A stretch of 64,000 nt of DNA, from contig JAGPYM010000007.1 in NCBI GenBank assembly GCA_020736575.1, forward strand, positions 1,426,001 to 1,490,000, written 5' to 3'. The notes beneath the pieces were generated by a model that was given only the letters and a program-made list of their open reading frames with translations, was not told the DNA's origin and searched no databases. This DNA comes from Thelonectria olida. Lineage: Eukaryota > Ascomycota > Sordariomycetes > Hypocreales > Nectriaceae. The position numbers were made by a program, and so were the translations under genes. How positions within the stretch are numbered: the first letter of the stretch is position 1; each line of letters opens with the position of its first letter. Shown one piece after another: positions 43,341 to 55,603 of this stretch.

Positions 43341-45613
43341 ATGGCATCCGAAACTTCGTCTGTACCGAGGACACCCTCTTCCGCCCCCGACTTCATCGAT
43401 ATTGAGAGATTTTTCACCAGAGAGAAGGCGAAGCCTCGCACTTTATATGTCTGCTTATACTGTACGGCGAAGCCATGGAAGGATGGCTATAAGGGCAATG
43501 CGCGGCGCCACATAAGGAATAATCATCCATATCTGATCGGGCTCTCTAGCCGGCAGAATCAATCTCAGCAATCGCTCGACGTATATATCACATCATCGAC
43601 TACGCCATCCGAAGCGGCATTACGGAATGCCTTCAATCGACAGGCTTACATCGAAGCTCTTATCAGCCTTCTCACACGTCGCAGAGTGGCCTTTTCGATG
43701 GTTGAGTGGGATGAGATAAAGGACCTAGCACTAGCATGTAATCCTGCCATCGAGGATAGTCTGATTACCTCCCGACGTACAGTGATGCGCTACATCTCAG
43801 CTAGCTATGAGTTCTACGCTGCTCAGTTGGCCGAGTCCCTTCAATCTGCCATTTCGATGATTCACCTCTCATCTGATCTCTGGACATCACCACACCGACA
43901 TGGTATGCTTGCAGTATGCGGACAGTGGGTCGATAAGGGCTATAAACTTCGAAAGGCGCTTCTAGGTCTGCTAGAGTGTCGAAAAGACCACTCTGGCGAG
44001 TCCCAGGCCGGCCTGATCGCTGATGTCTTGGGGCGATTCGAAATTCGACGCGTGGGTTATCATACTGGGGATAACGCATCCTCGAACAATACCTGCCTAG
44101 AAGCTTTATCAAAGAAGCTACTTCACGGGCGAGGAGTAAGTAAAGATAAATTTCTATGGCTGTGCCAGCTGAGTTTCGTCTAGATAATCTTCGATCCTGT
44201 CCGCCGCCGTGTCCGCTGTTTCGGCCATATTATTAACCTTTCCCTTCAAGCTTTCCTTCTCGCGCGCTCGAAAGAAGCTTTACGCGCTGCCCTTAATGCC
44301 GCCGGCAACGCCGCTGGTGCGCAGTCTATCGAAACCTTCTCTACTGCTCTGAATGAGAATACGCTTTCAGGACCCGATACCACGGTGGATCACACATCAG
44401 AGGAGAACCAGGGGAGACAGCAGAGACCTCCGACGAGAGAGAGGACTACTCAGCAATTAGAATTTAGCGGATGGGAAGGCATTAATGCTCTCCAGAAGCT
44501 CCACCATCTCGCAGTCTGGATTGGAAGCTCTCCAATCCATAGTGATAACTGGCGCGAAGCTGTGGGTCGCAGTCTCGGGATCGATAACGCAACACGGTGG
44601 TCCTCATGGTATAAAGTTATCAGTGTCGCCCTCGATAAGAAGGCACAGATCGTCCAGTTTATGGTAGACCATGACAAGGACATCGGCTGTGCTCATCTTC
44701 TATCAGGCGCCGACTGGGATATACTGTCGAAAACGCATACTTTCCTCCAGCCCTTTACCGAGGCAACTTTGATAACAGAAGGCGATAAAGCGAGCCTCTG
44801 CAGTACGCTGCGGCTGATGGATGGTCTTCTCAGCCACTTTGAGAAAGCGAAGGTAAGGTCTATCTCCGTTAAAGAGACAGCCTTTAACTAATTTGTTAGA
44901 TACACTACTCGACCCCGGAGTTCCATGATAGCCGTATGCTCCATTCTATCGAGATGGGATGGTTTGTACTCGATAAATACTACTCTATGTCTGATGAGGC
45001 TCCCGTTTACGTCGCCGCTCTTCTTCTCGATCCACGCTGTCGAAAAGCATACTTGGATAAGAACTGGAAGAGTGCGTGGATTAATCCAGCGATTGTGGGA
45101 GCCCGGCAAATATGGGAGGAGGAATACAATACCAATATCGATGGAGACATAGAAACTACTCCGGAGGATATGCCAGCTGCGCCGGGGAAGCCGCCTTCGC
45201 AGCTACAGCTATTGCTACAGGAGATGGAGGTCGAGACGGCTCTTTCAACCGATGGCGATAACCTAGACGCATTTATTAATTCTCCGGCTGTCAAGATCGA
45301 TTGCAAACCTCTGGAGTGGTGGTGTCGCATTGAACAACGACGGCAGTTTCCACGCCTTAGCCGTATGGCCATCGATATACTCTCGATAAGCCCTCAGTCG
45401 GCAGAGCCAGAAAGGACCTTCTCAGGCGCTCGTAGGACCGCATCATGGGACCGGCTGTCGATGACGTGCGAGCGGCTGCAGGAAGTTGAGTGTCTCGGCA
45501 ACTGGATGCGGAATGGGCATATTGTCGGGACTCGGCACGGTGGGCTGGGGCTAGTATGTGATCCGGACATTGCTAATGATGATATTGATATAGAAATTAG
45601 TGATATTGAATAG
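43341..45613 (+). CDS. hAT transposase, intact (copy 2)
   Basis: Exons 43341-44135, 44184-44852 and 44900-45613; 725 aa, same protein as copy 1 in every open frame compared (BED finger, RNase-H-like core and hAT dimerisation region). Full-length and without stops. Confidence 0.9.
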
Positions 45614-45824
45614 CGCGGCGATTTTCTGCACTTCAATACCATAGATTCTTATCACCAACTTCCTATTTGGGAAGCTGGCGATGTCACATGATCATTATAG
45701 GTGAGTTGACTCATGAGTCTGAGTTAAACTCATGAGTGAGTTATGGCTAGGCCGTAACTCATATGAGTGAGTTAAAAGGGTCGAAACTCATGAGTTAACT
45801 CAAACGCCCAGGTATGTCGGGACG

Positions 45825-48247
45825 TTTTGCAGTGATCACCGTGCTCTGGTTACGGCCGCCGGCTGCCGTTCCCGGGCGTTAGCTTGTCAATGGTGTGCGC
45901 GATGGAGTGCAACCCGGTCTGTGGGAGGCGTCTCTGTGATATCCATGCGGGTGCTGTTGGGTGTGATTCACATCGCATTACGTGGAGAGAGTGAGAGACC
46001 CTGGCGATGCGGGGAGCCTGCGACATTATTCTATCTGGCTTTGCTACCCAAATCAAGCTTTGATAATGCTAGGTTTTGCACAGGAATGATGCGTCTATTT
46101 GGTCTGCACTCGCTTAAAGGTCTAGATTCCAGAGTAGAAGAGGGCTTGCGAGGCGTGCAAAACCGCGTTGTTCACTGGCAGGTTGTCCCAAGCCCGGCGG
46201 AAACGGGACAGCCAACGCAGCCAACTTACCTCAGGTAGGAAGCAACATTCCCGTCTCATGCCGTGTAGATGTCGTCCCGTTTTGGCGAAAGATCGCTAGC
46301 CACGACTCATGGCCAGAACAATTCGCAGGGGCGCCCTGCTTGGCCTGGACGAGCTAATCCGGGGTCCAACCCGGCAGTGGCTTTCAGGCTGGGCCCCCAT
46401 TGACCGGCTGCGGCTGTCAGTGCATCTGGGCTATGCCGAAGCGAGCGGCGAGACGGGTGATTCAGATGAGATAGAGTTCATTTGGTTCCTGGTCTCGTAA
46501 ACCTGGAGGATCTGATCTGCATCCTTCCAGTCCGTTTACGGGGGCGGGGTGTTGACACTGGCACCGTGGAGATTGGGGTGGGACTGACCGAGTCAGTGTC
46601 ATGAGGCCCAACTGTTTCATCCCCGGACGCTGAGAGATAATTTAGGGAGGGACGTTGGCCGACGTTGGCTGTCGCGGAATCCTCGCCGAGCTGACGAGTC
46701 GGCCGATCATGGCCCGAGGCAGCTGATACGCTTGCTAGACGACAAAGTGGTCTCCTTTCCAGTGATCGGCATCTGTGATGAAGATGCCTGGGGTTAGCCT
46801 GGGCTTTTCGTGGAGTCGCTTACAGCGATCCTCTAGGGCTAGAAGAATCCCTGCTGGAAACGACGTCAGCCATGCTGAGCATCACTCGACTTATGCTTTG
46901 CATGCAGTCGAAAGGAATGCGAGAAATGGCATCGCATTGAGAGCAGATCGCCTCTCGACTGGTCTGGGTCTCTGAGAGAAGAACAACGAACGCCACCACG
47001 CATGCAAGACTGCCCATGTGGGGGGAAGCCGACGCCTTCAGCGCTTTATTAATTAAATGATCAACTAGAAATCAATAGCAGGACAAGGGACGAATGTAGG
47101 TCGAAGACTTTGCCTCATCGGCGGTAGGACATTGCGCACAGCCTTATTAGTACCGCCTCCTGCATGAAGCCGTCAATTCCACCTCGGTCTGTCTCGTCCT
47201 CACACGTGGCTATTGCCGCCGCCGGAATGAATTGGCCAGATCTTACGTCCATCCGGGTTTAAGAAGTGTTTCTGCCGCCCTTGCAGTCTTGGATCGACTC
47301 GCTTGGCGGCCTCGCTAACCGTATGGCCACCGCTGCTAGTCGAGGAGAGTCGACGGCCACATGTTGACCCTGGCGCCACGGAGACCATTCAGCGCTGCCA
47401 TAAAAAGCAGGTAAGTTAGTACGTAAACCAGGACAAGCCATTACGTCGGCCGAATGTGTCGGGAAGAAACGCGCGATCCGAAAAGGCAGGTGTTCCGTGA
47501 CAGCTTCGTTTCTCAGGGCAGGGCTGTCTAGCCTGCCTTAGTGTACGATTAGCAAACCATTACGCCGGCTTATGAGATCCAACTCAACCTCTCCTGTTCA
47601 TCTCGAGTGAGATTTCTTCTGCTGAGAGCTGAAAAGTTTGATACTAAGCATGTCCTTGTCTCGGCATAGGGTTCGTCGGCAGCGGGAGAGCTTTATGCAA
47701 CTGCACAAGGAACATGGGACACCCTGGCAGTCCGGCACCCTTCCTACTCCCCGTCAGCACCTCTCGGCTTTACTTTGAAACAGTGCGGACAATCGACCGG
47801 CTTCATCTGATGCTATACACACGCACAGACACCAAGAATAGGTCAGACTTGGACTTTTGATCGTAATCAACTCAAGGTATGCCTATCCTTTACATCAACT
47901 CATCACATCAAGGGCGGATAGTTAAATCTCGGAGGCAGAGCGTGAAGCCTCGCGCGCTCTTCTCGCCCCTAAACCGAGCACCCGGTTTACCAATAGCTCC
48001 ATTAGCACAGTAGATAATTTCCTCAGCATTCAATTGCAAATTCCGTGACTCACGGATCCGATTGATGATTAAGAAATGATAATACCTTTGTTTAATGCCT
48101 AGACCGTGACGCCCTGATCTATTTGCTAATGTAAACCTCGTACCCCTCCTTCCACTGAACAGTTGAGCATCGGCTACATCGCGATAAGTATCACCCCAAC
48201 TGAAGAATACTGGTTATTCCAAGGCCGCCTTCCACTTCTTAGTGACT
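45825..48247. other. Gene-poor stretch right of hAT copy 2
   Basis: About 2.4 kb. Short open frames occur (for example 46309-46500 +) but none shows a recognisable domain or splice-supported extension. No further transposon ends found. It includes the original upstream region of the 7-TM gene. Confidence 0.4.
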
Positions 48248-50295
48248 CTAATGGTTGAGTTTAGTGTCAACTTCAGGATCCTCAAGATCCCCCTTGCCGT
48301 GATACACAACATAAAGGTATCCACAGAAGGCAAAGAGGGTGCAAATGACAGTTACAACGGCCCAGACCCAGATTTGAGATGGTTTGCTGAGGGAATCGTT
48401 CTCAGCAAAGAATGGCATCGCAAAAACAGCCTAGATGTTTCGTTGGTCATTAAAATAAATGCCGTGGGGGACAGGCGTGGTGAATGGATCTTACAGCGAG
48501 GGTGGCGCCTGGAAGAAATAACAAAGTCATAATCGCAATCTGTAAAGATATGTAAGTTGGCTGCTTATTTCATCGTTTGGGCTAGCTTTAAGTCGAACGA
48601 ACCGTTTTCATGGCAATGCTATCTCTCTTCATACTCTTGGAGAGCATATGAGATGCCAGGGAAAGCCTCTGCGATATCCGGGTCTCTTGCTGCGAGGCAT
48701 TGAGAATGGCCTGTAGGGTTTTGTCATTGACGGCTTGTATTTGGATGAACAACTTTGTTCCGTCAGGATGATAAACCGAGTAGTGAATCATGATTCCCTC
48801 TTGACTTACCAAGGCGAGGATGTTTTGGACTTTCTTCTCTACCTCGTCAGAGAAGTTTGACATGGCGGTAAGCTGAGAATCTAGTTGCTCAATCTTTTGC
48901 AGTTCACGATCAATCTCGGGGAAAGAGCTCTCATTTTCTTTCGTTTCTTCGCTGCCTGAGCTGTCGGTCATTGCTTCGCGATGGGTGCGACGGTCTGAGA
49001 GAACCATGCCGATACGTCGCAGCTCGGTCTTGTAGCGGTGAAGATGCGCAGCCATTATGTGTAGTGAGACGTTCAGAGTCTTGCTGTCATCGATGAAGTT
49101 CTCTGTCTCATTCGATATATCTTGCTGGAGCCTCTTCCCCTATGAAGATATCTATTAGTATTTTGAAATGACAGGCCTTGTGGATGACGTACATGAGCAA
49201 CAACTTCTTGGCAAAAGCACAGGAGCACACTGTTCCACCGCCGTAGTATGAAAGCAGTATAGATAAGTAGCACAAAACACGGGCTATCGTCTTGCTCCGT
49301 GGCGGACCTGCACCCGAGTGACCTTTCAACCTGGGCTAAAGGTGATTCAATGTAGTTCTTCCGGCGAGGATCAACCCAGTTGACCACGAAAACCTGAGCC
49401 TTCCTCGCCTTGCAGTCACGTTTCAAGTACACAGCAACATTGTATCCTCGAATATCTACCTTCTCCCTCGAGATGAATGTAATTGAATGCGTCCATCTGG
49501 TTGCTGCCGGCCGCGCTATTGGCACGCGCAGCAGGGCCGCTCATGCAGTCGATCGAGACTCTCATGGGCAATAGACACCAGTAATCCCAGTGATGCTGGG
49601 ATTGTCGACGAAAGGAAGTGCCGCATAAGCCATAGGAACGCGCGATAGAGGCAACAAAGGCCGTCGGGATGTGGTAAGACGCGGTCAGGTGCCTCAAAAC
49701 GGTGGGTCTGATGCGAAACCGCCATTGGTCTTCCTCCGGTAGGATTTTCGATATAGATCTGCCAAGCAAGATAAGTCAGTCAACATTACTGGCTCAAAGG
49801 CTCTTCAGATAACGTGACATACAAAAGCTGAAAACAGCTGGTGGCGTGATTCTATTATACAGTCAGTAATCTTCTTTGTATGAAAGCGGATTGATGTGGG
49901 ATACCCTACGTTGAGTTTAACAGCCTCTTTGTCATTGAGGATGAAGTTGTCGACCTCTAAAGCTTTGTCAATAGAATCATAGCAAACAGATTCGGCTTCA
50001 ACTTACCAAGAGCATTTGATGCATTTCTCGAGGCTGTGATGACCTTGAGAGACGTTTTATGCGACAATTTATTCTTTTCAAAATCACCAATAATCTTCCC
50101 AATCGTTTGACCGCAGTCACTATCACCCTGTTAGTACTCTCGAGACACTGAATCAGCGCCTGATGACGGATTCAACTTGGCTCACAGGTCGACGTCGAAA
50201 CAGGTTGGATCGCTGGTCCAAAAGTCGTCATCATCATAAAGGGATCGAGGGCTAGTCGGTAACGCGGGAATTGAACCCGCAGTGGCTGCATGCAT
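48248..50295 (-). CDS. CorA-like Mg2+ transporter family membrane protein, with suspected frameshift
   Basis: Rebuilt exons: 50186-50295, 50007-50119, 49910-49962, 49823-49851, 49193-49758, 48603-49139, 48495-48539 and 48248-48430. The C-terminal part has the long helices and two membrane spans of fungal CorA-like proteins: RLQQDISNETENFIDD, QETRISQRLSLASHMLSKSM, IAIMTLLFLPGATLA and VWAVVTVICTLFAFCGYLYV, with AVFAMPFF in place of the classic GMN motif. Within exon 5 the frame must change once near 49455-49470 (from MDAFNYIHLEGE to VDIRGYNVAVYLKRD), so all other junctions agree in phase but this exon has one extra base. It is either a pseudogene or a sequence error. The N-terminal half is family-variable and less certain. 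Confidence 0.6.
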
Positions 50296-51492
50296 TTCCG
50301 GAGTTCGAAATGAGTTGATAGTACTTAAACAAGGTACTTCAAGAAGAGCCAGTTGCTGGCTTTGGAGGGGGGTTAACTGAACCAGTGCAAACCAGAAGCT
50401 GCAAGATTATGAGCGGAAATTGTACAAAGTGTGCGTCATGATTGACAAAAATGGAGTGGAGAGAAGTCCAAGGAAGCTGGCGAGGCTGCTTCAGCTCCAA
50501 AAACGCCTTGCGAACAACTAGTCCGCGAAAGGTAGGCGTCCTTAGGCAGCCGCTCACGAGACGACGACCTTTTGCCCGGGTCTCTCAGCCAATGGCTATT
50601 GGGTTTGCAGTGGCCGACCACTGTCGACAACGGAGCGCACATCCTTCTTGGTGAACGCTCTACCAGTTAGTCCCAACCCGCGAGTATGAGCACTCTCCCA
50701 GTGCGGTCACCTTTGACGAACCATGTTGGCACCCGCCAGATCCGCCATCTGCGCATAGCCACCAGCCACTAGCAGACTACACAGATGACTGCTGCGAGGC
50801 CAATTCTTCTTATTGTCCACGACTCTCGAGGCAATGGGTGGAGCAGCTACACAAGCAGCTCTATGGCACCGCCATCCAAATCCAAATATCTGCTCCTACT
50901 TTACGTGGTGCACTCACTCGCAACTCCGAAGGCAGTGAGCGGAGCAGAAGCAGTTTTACGGCACCCTCATACAAGGTCAAGACGTCTGCGCGTACTCCAC
51001 ATGATGCAGCTACCCGCAGCCCCAAATGAAGTGAGCAGAGCAGCCACAGAAGCAGTTGACGCCCCAGCCATAAAAACAGTTCTAAGGCTCCGTATCGGGA
51101 CCAGATAAATCCACCGGACCATACCCCAGGACGATACAAGGGAAGTTATCTAGGTAGAGATGATCAAGATGCACATAGCTACAGCCGAGAGCAGCGGGCA
51201 CGGTGGTTATATATTGTGGCATGGGCCTGGTATTTTCACATTCTAAGCGCGCCGGTTGAGTTATGGATGGATGATGCTATGCACAGGCGACGGTGTGATG
51301 ACCGCTACGGTGACCACACAAGGAATGAGATATTGGATAATAAGTTTGAACGGGATGAGGAGGCGAGGGAGCAACGCAAAGAATTAAAACGAGGCCCATG
51401 ACTGTAATCACCGGGTCTCTGACATAGGTGGTGAGTTACAACTACCGAAGCAAGTTAGAATCAACTATAGTGAAATGACTCTGCTGTATAGT
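50296..51492. other. Intergenic with degenerate tandem repeat
   Basis: About 1.2 kb. The central part (50855 to about 51080) is a degenerate tandem repeat, listed separately. No confident gene; open frames through the repeat are low-complexity. Confidence 0.4.
50855..51080. repeat. Degenerate tandem repeat, units of about 95-102 bp
   Basis: Two diverged units and part of a third begin with GCAGYTNTAYGGCACC-like or GCAGTTGACGCCCC words at 50855, 50950 and 51052, and end in GAGCAGAA or GAGCAGCCACAGAA. A partial unit end (GAGCAGCTACACAA) precedes the first. Divergence suggests an old minisatellite-like expansion. Confidence 0.5.
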
Positions 51493-52286
51493 CTAAAATC
51501 TAGGCTGGATGGTTTTGGGAACACCAAGAGTATCAGCAACTTCCTCGCCTCGGAGCCACAGGTCCATTGCTTGACAGAGTATCGTGAATCCCTCATTGTT
51601 CATCGTAGGTAGATCAGTGAGAATCTTGTGGCCGAGCTTTGCCTGTGCCGCTCCTAAATGCTTGTATCCCTCTGGGTATTTGTCCAGCTCCTCCGCCGTG
51701 AAGTCCGGGACAGACGTTCCATCCACAGGGACGACCTTGTCTTTCTCGTAAAAGACTTTATAATACTGAACTTTCCAGGCAGGAATTTCAGGTGATGACT
51801 GTGTCGTGTCCTTTCGACAAAAGAATACGAAGCGATTGTCACAATCGATGTCGAACTCGATACCGTCTAGGTGGAAGCGCTGGGTAATGGTTGTCTTCAT
51901 CTTGCCAATGGCTCGACCATTCTGCGGGTTTAGGTCGACCAACGTTCCCAGCTCACGGTGCATAATGAAGTCTCCGTTTGTTCGGCCCTCTTTCGAAATC
52001 TTGATGAAGTCTTCGATAGGAAGCCCACCACTCCAAGCTTGAGTCTGGTTAGCCCCTTCTATCCTGTGTCGGCTCCTAGGATTCCTGTAGACTTACTAGT
52101 GAAGACGAAGGCGCCATCATCAGCGAAAATGTCGCGGAAGTTGTTCCATTCGGACGCATCGCGATACACAGGCCAGCCCTTGCACAACTCCGACACTCGG
52201 AAGCGGTCAAGGACTTCGTTAGTCGTCCCGTTGAGGTGACTCCACACTGTTCGCTGAGTCTCGTCGGCAGTAATATTGTAGACCAT
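51493..52286 (-). CDS. SnoaL/NTF2-like domain protein
   Basis: Predicted 244 aa, two exons: 52097-52286 and 51493-52037. The fold is the alpha+beta cone of SnoaL-like proteins: an N-terminal helix ([20 protein letters not shown]), [17 protein letters not shown], then [17 protein letters not shown] and strands [38 protein letters not shown] and [20 protein letters not shown]. This family contains polyketide cyclases, dehydratases and many uncharacterised fungal proteins. No signal peptide. The lone intron is supported by phase (TT at the join). No synthase gene is close, so function is open; about 0.8 kb away is a monocarboxylate-type permease. Confidence 0.8.
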
Positions 52287-53120
52287 GTTGGAGAAATAGT
52301 GTGTGATAATCTACATTGTTCTTCCCATTGCTCTTTTCTTGAGGATATATAGCTGTTGCAGTCGGATATACGGCATGATTGCTCATCTTGACAATGCCAT
52401 TTCCACCAGAGGAACACGCCACGAAAATGACCCCCATAAAAACATCACCAGAGATATATGATAGCGAACTCCCTCACGGTATTCTTAGATTACGAAACTC
52501 GAAAGAGCCCTACGGCGATAACCAATCGGCACATGAAGAGCCGGACGGGACCAGCCCTGACTGCTCTTACATCCGTTCGGCCCAGCATCATCTCTACTAT
52601 CCGTCGTTCATGATCCCATCGGCTCTCAGAATTAAATCCTTGGAAGCAACCTTATCGCTACACCAACTGCACGACTGCGTGCCAGGGTGGGAAGATACGG
52701 TCAGAGTCTTCTTGAAACAAAGGCCGTGATGAGCTGATTTCGCGTACACCTTTAGGGTTCCAAGCAATAAGAACGTGTGTAACCTCATCTGCCAATAATT
52801 ATGACAGGAATAGCGTCTATCATGAGGAAAGTACTAGCGAATCGAACAATCGCGCGCTCTGTGTTTGAGCCTCAAGATGTCAACGTCTCAGGGCTCCGGG
52901 GTCTCTCCATCTTAGTTTTCCGGTTACCAACTGCACGACTAAAACTTAGTTGATACTCAAGCGTTCTGATAAAATTCATAAAATTGGAACCCGTATCATG
53001 ATTTCTTTAAACAATCGCCTTTTGGACAGCCATCGTCATAAGGCCAGGACGGCCTGTCAATCACACGTAACCACCCCAGCATCCATCCACCTTTTACCAA
53101 TCCAATCATTATCTCAATAA
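52287..53120. other. Intergenic region
   Basis: About 830 bp between the SnoaL-like start and the stop of the MFS gene. An open stretch on + (52379-52729) starts with TTG and shows no domain; treated as noise. Confidence 0.4.
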
Positions 53121-54595
53121 CTAACATTTGACATTAATTTTCCATTCCGACTTGAGACTTCTCGCTGTGAGAAGTAAGACGGCACACATGACACTCGATA
53201 GGGCAGCCCAGATCGACGCATTCGTAAAGGCGCCACCGCTTGCCGACTGAATCAGTCCGCCAAGTGGCGGCCCGGTCAAGCCACCCACTGACACAATCGT
53301 GAAGCACATGCCCAGCCTTGTGCCGACTTTGTCAAGCCTTTTGGTGATGCTGGCCACTCCAGTCGGCATGAGACACTGGAAGGAGCCCGAGGCTATCCCA
53401 TAAAACGCAGTAAAGACATATATACCTGCCACAGTATGCACAGATAGCCAGGTGAAAGCAACAAGTGCTACGAATACAGCGACCAGCGAGATGACGTTCA
53501 ACGGGCCGATAATATCAGCGACCATCGGAACCAAGACACGGGCCGGCAAACCCGCACCGTTGACAAGCGTGATGAGAATTGAGGCATCGGCATAAGAAAG
53601 GCCCAAGACCTCTCTGGCGTATGATGCGAGCTAGCAACAAACAGAGTATCAGATGGTGAATGAGTCAAGTAAGAGATGGGCCGGCGCAAATAACTCACAA
53701 AATAGAAGGTGTAGTAGACAGCCCAGACGAAGAAAAACAGCCCACCGACGTAACAGACATATACAGGTTCTTTGAACGCACCCCAGTCAATCACAGGACC
53801 GGACTTTCGCGGGGGCAGCCTCGGTCGCATAAAGGCAGCTACTAACACAAGACAGCCCAAATTGAGAAAGCCCAGAGTTCTCGCGGTCCAGGCAAACCCA
53901 ACCTTGGGAAGCAACTGTCGAACAATAAGAGGATAAACCATACCCCCGGCAGAGTTGCCAGTCGTCGCAAGGCCCACAGCGAGTCCACGTCTGCGATCAA
54001 AATATGTCGCCACCAAAGCAAGGGATGGAGTGAAGAAGATGCCGCCACCGAGGCCGGTCAAGACACCTTGGGTCAACATCAAGTGCCAATAACTTCTTGA
54101 CACACTCATGAGAAAGATGCCAAGCAACTGAAGCACAGATCCTACTAATAACGTATGCAGAAAGAAACCAGCATCTAGCAGACGGCCCGAGAAGGCGCTA
54201 ATGGCAAAAGTCAACCACGTCTGGATGGACCCAATCCAAGCAATGGCAGACGGCGACTCGGGCAGGTTTTCAGTATAGTACGTCTGAAACGTTCCAAATG
54301 AATTGATGTAACCCCACGTTGTGAAAATGACAATCCACCCCATGGCCACCTGCGTCCATGCCTTCAAGCCTCCGTCCGGTGGTGGTGGAAGGTTGACGCG
54401 CGAGTTGGTCGTCGAGACCCTGGTCATGGTGACGGCACTGTTAGCTGAGGGGTTTTGAGTCGTTTCGGATCCGAGTTTTAGGTCAGCTTGTCGACTTGGC
54501 GAGGTCTGTCTTGGCAGAGATTTCTCGATCTGGTCTCCATTAGGCGTATCTGAAGGAGAGGCGCCTTCGACTCGGCGCTCCGTGTCGTTCGTCAT
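53121..54595 (-). CDS. MFS monocarboxylate-transporter-like permease
   Basis: Predicted 468 aa, exons 53699-54595 and 53121-53630. A polar N-terminal tail of about 70 residues precedes PPPPDGGLKAWTQVAMGW, the MCT-family entry motif, and about 12 helices: TTWGYINSFGTFQTYY, GSVLQLLGIFLMS, VLTGLGGGIFFTPSLALVAT, YFDRRRGLAVGLATTGNSAG and later GLTGPPLGGLIQ. In fungi these carry monocarboxylates, riboflavin or unknown acids across the plasma membrane. I used ATG 54595 (MTNDTERR); the longer in-frame version begins with TTG. It belongs by position to the permease-SDR-regulator group to its right, substrate unknown. Confidence 0.87.
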
Positions 54596-55603
54596 GGTTT
54601 CGAGTATTGAGTTCAACTGCGAGCCATGGACAGAGGTAGATACTCATTGGAGAGTCGTATCTTTCGCGATGAAAACCCCCCAACAAAGCGGGAATGTCGA
54701 GGATTTAAACCACACACATCTCCGCCTTCGGACTGGTTGAGATGGAAAACCTCCCAACATGTGGAGCGTGAGGCACCGATGGTCGCCCACTAGGATTTAT
54801 TCCCGAAGGTATCGTGATTGGGGCTTAGTAATGGACCTCTCCCCTTTGGGCCTCTGTTATCAACTACCCAGCTCGTTACTTGTTAGTGCACCAATGTTGG
54901 GCGTGAAGAGCTTGGCATGAGAAGCATAGGCAGCATGAGGCATCTCAATCGTCACAAAGATCTCGTGGCCGTTTGCACTGGTTCCCTCAGTAGACATGGT
55001 GTCCCTGGTTTACTCTCAGTCGTTAGAGTATCCGGTGTCGGCACGGCTAGGCTCGCAACTCGGATAATACTCGACCGATCAGCTAGTGAAGCACAGCACC
55101 TTGTTAGAGGCTTATCTTGAATAATGCGTGTCGTAGATTCCCTTCCCGATGCAGCGGATAAGAATTCTACCCAGTTTAATACTTCGTGCTCACCGCCACC
55201 CATAAAGCTCATTTAAATGGAGAAAGGTTCCAATCATAATAGCTATTCTATGGGCTGCGTTGTTTGATCACTTACCAAATAGGGTCGTTCATGCCCGACC
55301 CATTGCGATGCATGCATCTCTGACCATGATAATGTCCCCGAGGTCGGGATAATTTGCTTCGCTCCATTCGGTATTACTCACGTTCCCAAGTCCAGTACCT
55401 TCACATACAATCGCCTAATATCACCATTGCTGCCTGCAAGCCTCTTGTGAAATAGACTGCCCCTATCTACAAACTGCTTCGCCTGGGTGGGAATATTGAG
55501 TGCTTTCGAGCTGTCATCCCGACCTCTATCATCTATGACCAACAATAAAAATTCTATCTGCTCTGAAAGAACCCAACCAACGTTGACGATCATGAAAATA
55601 ACT
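54596..55603. other. Intergenic region
   Basis: About 1 kb: promoter of the MCT-like gene and 3' flank of the SDR gene. No coding region or repeat recognised. Confidence 0.4.

Larger units (their letters stand above)
42755..45816 (+). mobile_element. hAT DNA transposon, copy 2 (3,062 bp, complete)
   Basis: Same length, ends (CATACCTGGGC ... GCCCAGGTATG) and encoded proteins as copy 1, offset by 20,246 bp. TIRs are 42755-42780 and 45791-45816. Perfect 8-bp duplication TCGGGACG on both sides. It lies in the same orientation as copy 1 and, like it, just upstream of a minus-strand gene. Confidence 0.93.

Noticed and set aside
22509..45816. Segmental duplication as the origin of the two hAT copies
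   Set aside because: Identity stops exactly at the TIRs, and the flanking 8-bp duplications differ, so these are separate transposition events.
50255..50290. tRNA T-arm-like hairpin (minus strand, GCGGGTTCAATTCCCGC) and a D-arm-like word CTGGTAGAGCG near 50660
   Set aside because: The two pieces are about 400 bp apart, no matching acceptor stem (CGGTAAC) is found, and no cloverleaf can be drawn. At best tRNA-derived debris.
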